DNA of 5,039 bases from Betaproteobacteria bacterium RIFCSPLOWO2_02_FULL_62_17 (GTDB lineage Bacteria; Pseudomonadota; Gammaproteobacteria; Burkholderiales; SG8-39), in contig MEQV01000124.1 of assembly GCA_001770355.1 (NCBI GenBank), positions 1 to 5,039 of the forward strand, given 5' to 3'. This document shows, piece by piece, positions 1 to 5,039 of the stretch. A program made the translations under genes and the position numbers. How positions within the stretch are numbered: the first letter of the stretch is position 1; every line of letters begins with the position of its first letter. The notes beneath the pieces were generated by a model that saw only the letters and a list, made by a program, of their open reading frames with translations, was not told where the DNA came from and ran no database searches.

Positions 1-646
1 CGCCGGCGACGCAATCCTCGATGCCGTTTTTCGCGGCGGTCAGGGTGCCGGCGACAAAGGCGCGCGTATAGCGGTAAAGGTTGCGGTAATGGACGCGGCT
101 TTTGGTCATGTCGCCCGGCTCGATGTGCTCGAGCTTCTGCTCGGCTGCGATGCGCCGCATTTCTTCATCTTCGACTTTTATCGAGCGCAGCGCGCCGGTC
201 GGGCAGGATTGCACCGGGCGGGGCTCGGTCCAGCCCGCATCGAGCAGATGGGAATCGAACCCCCAATGCTGCGGCAGCTGCAGTGCCTCGTTCCAGGTCA
301 CCGCGCGGAACGGACAGGCTTCGACGATCGCCTTCTGGCCTCTGGCGCGCTCGGGATGGATCTGCACCAGGCCGTCGGGGCGTTTGCTGATGGCGCCGTT
401 CTTCGCCGCCTGCATGCAGGGCGCGTCGTCGCAATGCTGGCAGCACTGGAACAGGTGCGTCACGTCGACCGCGGGATACTGGCCGCGCTCGCGCTGGCGG
501 ATCTGCACCCAGCCCGGGCCGTGGCGCGGCATCTCCGCGGTGTAACCCGGATGGGTATTGCCGACGTACTCGTCCTTCACCGCGATCTCGCAGTTGCGGC
601 AGCCGGTGCACAGCGCCACGTCGAAAATCAGGTTCCACTTTTTCAT
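1..646 (-). CDS. Iron-sulfur (ferredoxin-like) beta subunit of a transhydroxylase/resorcinol hydroxylase-type molybdoenzyme, 3' end cut by window
   Basis: This is the electron-transfer partner of the molybdopterin subunit encoded just upstream. The ATG at 646-644 opens a frame that stays open for 215 codons to the window edge. Translation starts MKKWNLIFDVALCTGCRNC, a ferredoxin-type cluster motif. Cysteines are at 13, 16, 19, 68, 69, 72, 77, 111, 148 and 212. PGYTAEM (33-39), RERGQYP (52-58), DAPC (74-77), CPFRAVTWNE (111-120) and RVHYRNLYRY (184-193) match the Pelobacter transhydroxylase beta subunit as I recall it. That protein binds three [4Fe-4S] clusters and ends in a beta-barrel domain; here the frame leaves the window where such a domain would begin (from about residue 205). 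No signal peptide or Tat motif is seen, so it should be cytoplasmic. The start is supported by GGAG at 658-655 and by overlap with the upstream stop. Oddity: the cysteines expected for the second cluster are absent. A generic DMSO-reductase-family beta subunit is less likely, because the full set of 16 cysteines is not there. Confidence 0.9.
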   Translation of the reverse strand, partial: MKKWNLIFDVALCTGCRNCEIAVKDEYVGNTHPGYTAEMPRHGPGWVQIRQRERGQYPAVDVTHLFQCCQHCDDAPCMQAAKNGAISKRPDGLVQIHPERARGQKAIVEACPFRAVTWNEALQLPQHWGFDSHLLDAGWTEPRPVQSCPTGALRSIKVEDEEMRRIAAEQKLEHIEPGDMTKSRVHYRNLYRYTRAFVAGTLTAAKNGIEDCVAG

Positions 647-658
647 GCCCGAATCTCC
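643..658 (-). promoter_or_regulatory. Translational coupling junction: ATGA overlap plus ribosome binding site for the beta subunit
   Basis: On the minus strand the stop TGA of the large subunit (645-643) overlaps the start ATG of the iron-sulfur subunit (646-644) as ATGA. A GGAG at 658-655 lies inside the end of the large-subunit gene, eight bases before the ATG. This supports coupled, near-stoichiometric synthesis of the two subunits and fixes the beta start. Confidence 0.85.
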
Positions 659-3657
659 AAAGACGTGCGTGTCGTGGCCACGGTGGCCAGGAACCTCTCG
701 TGCATTTCATCCGCACCGTCCCATGGCTCCACCTCCACCAGGCAGTTGCTGTTGCCCATGGCGTCGCCGCGGGCAAACTGCAGGCGTTTGGGCGTGAGCA
801 GGTTGAGCATGCCGCCACGGTCGGGCGAATTCCCGGGTTCGCCCAGCGGCTCGTAGCTTGCCGAGGATTCGTAGCCGTGCACCACGCCGGGCCGCGCGCA
901 CTCGGTCAGGTGCGCCGCGCAGATGACCGAACCCAGCTCGTTGAAGACGCGCACCAGCATGCCCTCTTCGATGCCGCGCTTTTCCGCGTCGGCGGGATGG
1001 AGTCGCATTCTCAGGTAGTAATGCCCATCCACCGGCAGCCGGTGATCGGCAATGTCGTTCAGGAAGCTGTCCTTGCGGTCGCCCTGGGTGTGGAAGGTGA
1101 AGCGCGGATGCGGCGTCAACATCTGCAGCGGATAGCGGCTGGCGCGCTCGCTGTCGATGCTCTCGGTCGAGCGCCGGTACTTGAGGATAGGCGGGCGCTC
1201 CTCGTCATCGGGCGCGAAGCGCTTCAGCGTTTCGCAGTCGAACTCGAACTTGCCCGAGGGCGTCTGCAAGCCTTCCAGATACCGTTCCTTGTACTCGGAG
1301 GGCAGCGGGTGCGGCTCGGGCAGATCCTTCTTGCGGCCTTCGTAGAACCAGCGGTAGGCCACCTTCGCGCGCAGGCGCTCCGGCGGCGCCGGCACCACGT
1401 AGTAGCCCTTTTGAAGAAACTGCTTCCAGGACATGCGCTGCGGAACATCCGACGCCAGGAACATGCGCTGCACCCAATCCAGTTCGCTCATGCCTTCGGA
1501 GAAGTAAGTGCCCAGGCCCAGCCGGTGCCCCAGTTCGCGGAAGATGTTGTAATCGGACTTGGATTCGCCCAGCGGCTCGATGCACTTGTGCTGCAGGGTG
1601 ACGACGCGGTGGTTGAGTTGCACCTGCGCGTTGGACATGAAACCCGAAACATTGCTCCATTCGCTGATGTCCCAGCGTTCGAAGTTGGTGCAGGCGGGCA
1701 GGATGACGTCGGCGAACTTGGCCTCGCCTTCGAACCAGATCGACTGGTTGACCACGAATTCGAGCTTGTCCGACTGGTACATGTCGATGTAGCGCTTGCT
1801 GTCGGGCATGGTGCCGATGTTGGAACCGCCATAGCGGTAGAACAGCTTCACCGGCGTGTGCGCCGGCGCCGGATAGCGGATCTTGAAGAACTGCCCTTCG
1901 ATCGAGCGCGAGTCGCGCGGGTAGCCTTCGGCGTGGCCATCCAGGATCGCCTCGGGCAGCTTGGTTCTGGGGACGCCCTGCAGATGAGTGTTGACGCTGG
2001 GGAAATGCGGCATGCGCTGATACAGGGATATCGATGAGGCGGTGAAGTTGATGTCGCCCGACATACCGCCCTCGCCATAGCCCGGGAAGTAGAACGAGGT
2101 GTCGATCGGCGTGCCCCACTGCAGGTTGCCAAAATTGACACCGGGGCGTCCCAGGCCCTGCATGGCCGTCAGGCACACCATGGCGCGCGCCCACTGGGTG
2201 CCGGTCGGCCCGCGGCATGCGCCGCCCCAGCCGTTGCCCAGGCCGCCCGCGCCGAGATAAGTGCGCTTTTTCCCCCAGGCGCGCGCCAGCGCACGCACCT
2301 CGCGCGCCGGCACGCCGGTTTCTGCCTGCTGCCATTCGGGCGTCTTGGGCACGCCGTCCGCGGCGCCGGTAATATAGTTTTTCCAGACATCGAAGCCGAC
2401 GGTGCGCTTTTCTATGAAGCTCTTGTCGTAGAGGCCTTCGGCGACCCAGACCCAGGCGATGGCCAGCGCCAGGGCCGCGTCGGTGCCCGGCCGCGGCGCG
2501 ATCCACTTGCCGTCCATGAACGAGGCTGAAGCGTTGCGGTAGGGCTCGATATGCACCGTGGGAATGCCCAGGCGCTTCAGCCAGGTGCGCCGCAATGAGC
2601 CCTCGTAGCCGGCGTAGATGCCGCTGGTCGCTTCCGGATCGCTCGACCAGAACACCACCATTTCAGCATCCTTGAGCAGATCCTCCACCGTGCCGTAAGG
2701 CTCGGCGGTGCCCAGGCGCATGCTGTTGCCCCAGTGGTGCATGGCGCCCCAGTACCAGCCTTCCCAGCTGTCGGGATTGTGGTTCACCCGCGTCGCGCCG
2801 ACGGCGTTGATAAAACGGTAAAGCGACGAGGTCCAGTAGCCGATGTTGCCCCACTGATGGTGTGACGGGTGGTTGAAGAGGATGCCGCCCGGTCCATGCT
2901 TGGACTTGACGCGCTGGATCTCGCCGGCCACCAGGCCGAGTGCCTCGTCCCAGCTGATGCGCACATATCCGGACTTGCCGCGGTTCTCGGGATGGCGTTC
3001 GCCGTTCGGGTCGAAATCGACGCGCTTCATGGGGGTGAGCATCCGGTCGGGCGAATAAACCGTCGATTTGCTTGCCAGGCCATGCACCGCGATGGTGGTT
3101 TTGCGCGGCGGAGTGAACTTCTGGCCGCGCGCTTCGATGGTCCAGGGCTGCGCATCGCTCGCGTCGAAGTCGATCGGCGTGATACGCACGATCTTCCCGT
3201 CCTTCACGTAGACAAAGCACGGTCCGCCGTTGGTCATGCTGGTATAGCGCGTCTCGCCATTGCTTGATGGGAAGCCGAACTTCCAGCCCAGGGCGCGCGT
3301 GCCAAGCATCGCCTGGGTGAAGTGGTACACCAGCGCATCCGGGCCGTCCACGCGCAGCAGGAAGGATTTGGCCGCCTCCACCTGCGCCTGCCAGTCGATC
3401 GGGGGCAACATAAGGCGAACGGCGGCCACCGCGGTTTCGTAGGAAAGCGTGATGTCCGGCTGCGGATGGAGCCCCTTGCCCGAGCGCACGCGGCCTCCCT
3501 TGATCTCGAACCAGCGGCCGGTATCCGTATCGAGGCTGCGGATCTGCGCGATCACATCGTGCTCGGCCAGTTGCGCGCGGTAGCTTGGGTAGCGCCAGAT
3601 GCCGTAGCGCATCAGCGCATACAACCCAATGAGCATGGCGGAGAATATGGCATTCAC
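643..3657 (-). CDS. Molybdopterin (bis-MGD) catalytic subunit, pyrogallol-phloroglucinol transhydroxylase / resorcinol hydroxylase type, with N-terminal membrane anchor and SCP2-like domain
   Basis: This 1004-residue protein is a DMSO-reductase-family catalytic subunit, predicted to hydroxylate or transhydroxylate a phenolic ring without oxygen. Residues about 3-20 are one hydrophobic segment followed by Arg-rich sequence (MRYGIWRYPSYR), which predicts the catalytic part on the cytoplasmic side. Residues about 35-125 look like an SCP2 sterol-carrier fold (FEIKGGRV, HPQPDITLSYETAV, FLLRVDGPDALV). The catalytic body starts near 141 (NGGPCFVYVKDGKI) and lacks the N-terminal [4Fe-4S] cysteine motif, as in transhydroxylase alpha. 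Core motifs are SHHQWGNIGY (265-274), NPDSWEGWYWG (294-304), FWSSDPE (336-342), GNGWGGACR (474-482), FPGYGEGG (524-531) and PACTNFERWDISEW (654-667). A C-terminal cofactor-binding domain runs from about 842 to 980. From remembered numbering, S297 should be the Mo ligand, with H266, D296, W298, W477 and Y527 matching the Pelobacter active site. The Pelobacter alpha subunit is about 875 residues, so the excess lies mainly at the N terminus. Start is GTG with a good AGGAG site. The exact substrate is unresolved. Confidence 0.92.
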   Translation of the reverse strand: MNAIFSAMLIGLYALMRYGIWRYPSYRAQLAEHDVIAQIRSLDTDTGRWFEIKGGRVRSGKGLHPQPDITLSYETAVAAVRLMLPPIDWQAQVEAAKSFLLRVDGPDALVYHFTQAMLGTRALGWKFGFPSSNGETRYTSMTNGGPCFVYVKDGKIVRITPIDFDASDAQPWTIEARGQKFTPPRKTTIAVHGLASKSTVYSPDRMLTPMKRVDFDPNGERHPENRGKSGYVRISWDEALGLVAGEIQRVKSKHGPGGILFNHPSHHQWGNIGYWTSSLYRFINAVGATRVNHNPDSWEGWYWGAMHHWGNSMRLGTAEPYGTVEDLLKDAEMVVFWSSDPEATSGIYAGYEGSLRRTWLKRLGIPTVHIEPYRNASASFMDGKWIAPRPGTDAALALAIAWVWVAEGLYDKSFIEKRTVGFDVWKNYITGAADGVPKTPEWQQAETGVPAREVRALARAWGKKRTYLGAGGLGNGWGGACRGPTGTQWARAMVCLTAMQGLGRPGVNFGNLQWGTPIDTSFYFPGYGEGGMSGDINFTASSISLYQRMPHFPSVNTHLQGVPRTKLPEAILDGHAEGYPRDSRSIEGQFFKIRYPAPAHTPVKLFYRYGGSNIGTMPDSKRYIDMYQSDKLEFVVNQSIWFEGEAKFADVILPACTNFERWDISEWSNVSGFMSNAQVQLNHRVVTLQHKCIEPLGESKSDYNIFRELGHRLGLGTYFSEGMSELDWVQRMFLASDVPQRMSWKQFLQKGYYVVPAPPERLRAKVAYRWFYEGRKKDLPEPHPLPSEYKERYLEGLQTPSGKFEFDCETLKRFAPDDEERPPILKYRRSTESIDSERASRYPLQMLTPHPRFTFHTQGDRKDSFLNDIADHRLPVDGHYYLRMRLHPADAEKRGIEEGMLVRVFNELGSVICAAHLTECARPGVVHGYESSASYEPLGEPGNSPDRGGMLNLLTPKRLQFARGDAMGNSNCLVEVEPWDGADEMHERFLATVATTRTSLEIRA

Positions 3658-3728
3658 GGCGGCGGCTCCTGTTGCTGGGTGATTTTCCGAGAGGTTATTT
3701 CTTGGTCACCGAGCGAAAAGTAATTCAT
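3654..3728 (-). CDS. Possible 24-residue leader ORF overlapping the large-subunit start
   Basis: An ATG at 3728-3726 opens 24 codons ending in TGA at 3656-3654, which overlaps the large-subunit GTG as GTGA. The peptide begins MNYFSLGDQEI and ends QQQEPPP. A weak ribosome site (GGTGAG, six bases before the ATG) is present. It fills most of the gap between the transporter gene and the enzyme gene, and its last codons cover the AGGAG site of the next gene, so translating it could affect initiation there. There is no homology argument, and a 24-codon frame can arise by chance, so this is only a candidate. Confidence 0.2.
   Translation of the reverse strand: MNYFSLGDQEITSRKITQQQEPPP
3666..3670 (-). 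promoter_or_regulatory. Ribosome binding site deciding the GTG start of the large subunit
   Basis: Minus strand AGGAG at 3670-3666 is followed by eight bases (CCGCCGCC) and GTG at 3657-3655. No in-frame ATG, GTG or TTG lies between this GTG and the upstream in-frame stop at 3708-3706. The nearest downstream in-frame ATG is residue 8, inside the hydrophobic segment. The GTG is therefore the best start. An ATG at 3653-3651 is out of frame. Confidence 0.75.
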
Positions 3729-3729
3729 G

Positions 3730-3756
3730 GCAGTCTCACCGGTCTGGCAGGACTGC
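3730..3756. repeat. Inverted repeat in the intergenic gap
   Basis: GCAGTC at 3730-3735 and GACTGC at 3751-3756 are perfect inverted copies separated by 15 bases, and the spacer contains the palindrome ACCGGT (3738-3743). It begins seven bases after the stop of the transporter gene. In the transcribed direction it could form a six-pair stem, but only a broken T-rich stretch (ATTACTTTTCG) follows, so it is not a standard terminator. It might be a weak attenuator, an mRNA processing or stability hairpin, or an operator, or simply chance. Confidence 0.35.
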
Positions 3757-3762
3757 GGACGC

Positions 3763-5039
3763 TTATTTCATCGTGTTCGGCAGCCATAGCGCGATCTGCG
3801 GAAACACCATGAGCAGCGCGATGGTGGCGAATATGGCGATCATCAGCACGCTGGTGCCCTTGTACACGCTGGTCAACGGCACCTTGCCTGCCGCGCTCAC
3901 GACGAAGGCGATCATGCCCACCGGCGGAAACACCAGGCCCAGGGAGACCATCAGCATCGACATGACGCCGAACCAAATCGCATCGAATCCCAGCGACATC
4001 ACCAGGGGGAATGCCAACTGCAGCGTCAGCAGCAGCAGCGGGATCTCGTCCATGAACATGCTGATGATGAAATAGGCGGCCACGATGGCGATGATCACCA
4101 CCCAGCGGTTGAGTTGCATCGCCGCTACCGCCTCGACGGCATGCTGCGGGATGCGGCTGAGCGCCATGTAATAGCCGAAAATGGTCGCGCCGATCAGGAT
4201 CAGGAAGATCATCGCGGAAGTGGAGAGTGTGTCCTTCACCGCTTGCAGCGCGCCGGCAAGTGTCAGCCTGCGGGTGGCGAATCCGATCACGGCGCCCATG
4301 AAGGCGCCGATGGCGCCGATCTCGGTCGGCGTGGCCGCGCCCGAGTAGAGCAGTATTATCACCACCAGGATCAGCATCAGGCTCGGCCAAACGCGCCAGG
4401 TTGCGGCCCAACGCTCCTCGGAGGTCACCGGCGGCGTGCTCGGCGCATCCTGCGGCCTGAGCACCGCCCATACATAGATGGTCAGGGCGAGCAGCAGGCC
4501 CACGATGATGCCGGGGATGATGCCGGCGATCAGCAGCTTGCCGATCGAGGTCTGGGTCGCGACCGCGTAGATCACCATCGCGATGCTCGGCGGGATCAGG
4601 ATGGCGAGGGTCGCGCCGACGCCGATTGAGCCGGCTGCCAGCGGGTCGGAATAGCCATGCCGCCGCATCTCAGGCATGGCGATCTGCGACATGGCCGAGG
4701 CCGCCGCGGTGCTGGCGCCGGACATCGCGCCGAAGATGCCGCAGGCGAATACCGTCGCGATGGCAAGTCCCCCTCGCACCTGCGACAGCCAGGCCGCCGC
4801 CGCCGCGTACAGGTCGCGGGCGAGGCCGCCGCCGGCGCACAGGTAGGCCATCAGTATAAACATGGGAATGGTTGACAGCGAGTAGTCGGCGACGCTGCTG
4901 AACGGGGTCATGCTGACGATGCCCATCACCCGCCCGATGTCGCCGCTGACGACGTAGATGCCCAGCATGCCGGCGACCGCAAGCGACACCGCGATGGGCA
5001 CGCCGAGGAGCAGCGCCACCAGCAGCAGGATGAAGGGCG
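3763..5039 (-). CDS. dctM: TRAP transporter large membrane subunit, DctM family, 5' end cut by window
   Basis: This is the ion-coupled membrane permease of a tripartite (TRAP) transporter, which with a small membrane subunit (DctQ) and a periplasmic binding protein (DctP) imports organic acids across the inner membrane. The frame is open from the right edge (…PFILLLVALLLGVPIAV) to TAA at 3765-3763. The GTG at 5019 is most likely an internal valine, because coding sequence typical of the first helix continues upstream; only a few residues should be missing. Numbered from that GTG, signature motifs are GAMSGASTAAASAM (97-110), ILIPPSI (140-146), GAATPTEIGAIGA (227-239), FMDEIPLLLLTL (322-333) and GLVFPPVGM (361-369). 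Around a dozen hydrophobic segments are visible, and about 425 residues is normal for the family. DctQ and DctP are not in the window and would be expected beyond 5039 or elsewhere. The enzyme genes follow 105 bases later on the same strand, suggesting the transporter feeds them substrate. Family assignment is firm; the substrate is unknown. Confidence 0.95.
   Translation of the reverse strand, partial: PFILLLVALLLGVPIAVSLAVAGMLGIYVVSGDIGRVMGIVSMTPFSSVADYSLSTIPMFILMAYLCAGGGLARDLYAAAAAWLSQVRGGLAIATVFACGIFGAMSGASTAAASAMSQIAMPEMRRHGYSDPLAAGSIGVGATLAILIPPSIAMVIYAVATQTSIGKLLIAGIIPGIIVGLLLALTIYVWAVLRPQDAPSTPPVTSEERWAATWRVWPSLMLILVVIILLYSGAATPTEIGAIGAFMGAVIGFATRRLTLAGALQAVKDTLSTSAMIFLILIGATIFGYYMALSRIPQHAVEAVAAMQLNRWVVIIAIVAAYFIISMFMDEIPLLLLTLQLAFPLVMSLGFDAIWFGVMSMLMVSLGLVFPPVGMIAFVVSAAGKVPLTSVYKGTSVLMIAIFATIALLMVFPQIALWLPNTMK

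Noticed and set aside
165..818. 217-codon minus-strand frame across the alpha/beta junction
   Set aside because: It is a shifted reading of the same bases that encode the Mo subunit C terminus and the iron-sulfur subunit; its Arg/Ala-rich sequence has no domain signal.
89..856. 255-codon plus-strand frame
   Set aside because: Antisense to the iron-sulfur subunit and the end of the Mo subunit; no ribosome site or recognisable motif.
700..2037. Long 445-codon open frame on the plus strand
   Set aside because: It lies entirely antisense to the well-supported Mo subunit. Its translation is Ala/Arg/Val/His-rich with no family motif, typical of mirror frames in GC-rich genes.
1205..2506. 433-codon open frame on the minus strand
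   Set aside because: Out-of-frame shadow within the Mo subunit gene; Arg/Ala/Gly-rich translation without motifs, while the correct frame shows clear catalytic motifs throughout.
3658..3762. Promoter between the transporter and enzyme genes
   Set aside because: I found no convincing sigma-70 or sigma-54 pair in this gap; AT-rich bits such as AAATAACC lack a matching upstream element, so read-through from upstream is the simpler view.
4021..4040. CAG/AGC triplet run resembling a microsatellite
   Set aside because: It encodes the leucine-rich helix PLLLLTLQ of DctM in frame; codon bias explains the repeat.
3725..4471. 248-codon minus-strand frame under the transporter gene
   Set aside because: Shadow of DctM in another frame; rich in Asp/Arg/His/Gly and lacking the hydrophobic segments seen in the true frame.
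5017..5019. GTG as the start codon of the TRAP permease
   Set aside because: The frame continues upstream with residues typical of the first DctM helix (PFILLL), and no ribosome site precedes this GTG, so it is more likely an internal valine.

Overview
The window is GC-rich, with G/C-rich third codon positions, dense coding and genes on one strand. Gene content and protein style suggest a proteobacterium, most likely a betaproteobacterium (Burkholderiales or Rhodocyclales); that placement is inference. All three real genes are on the minus strand, so transcription runs from the right edge to the left edge. Two are cut by the window ends.

Layout in transcription order: (1) 5039-3763, the large membrane subunit (DctM type) of a TRAP transporter, missing its first few residues. 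(2) 3762-3658, a 105-base gap with a small inverted repeat, a possible 24-codon leader ORF and a clear ribosome binding site, but no convincing promoter or terminator. (3) 3657-643, a 1004-residue molybdopterin (bis-MGD) catalytic subunit closely resembling the alpha subunit of pyrogallol-phloroglucinol transhydroxylase. It carries an extra N-terminal portion of about 140 residues, made of a membrane anchor and an SCP2-like domain. (4) 646-1, the partner iron-sulfur beta subunit, joined to gene 3 by an ATGA overlap and running off the left edge.

The genes read as one operon for uptake and oxygen-independent attack on a polyhydroxylated aromatic compound. The TRAP transporter would import an organic acid, and the Mo/Fe-S enzyme would add or move a ring hydroxyl group to prepare for ring reduction or cleavage. 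The relatives considered are transhydroxylase (Pelobacter acidigallici), resorcinol hydroxylase RhLS (Azoarcus anaerobius) and 3,5-dihydroxybenzoate hydroxylase DbhLS (Thauera aromatica AR-1). TRAP systems usually carry carboxylates, so a hydroxybenzoate-type substrate is a reasonable guess, but it is not proven by sequence.

The most unusual points are: the fusion of a membrane anchor and SCP2-like domain to a Mo catalytic subunit; a beta subunit that appears to have lost all four cysteine ligands of one internal [4Fe-4S] cluster while keeping the ligands of two others; and two changes (Arg to Trp, Cys to Val) at recalled active-site positions of the transhydroxylase, against a conserved His/Asp/Ser/Trp/Tyr core.
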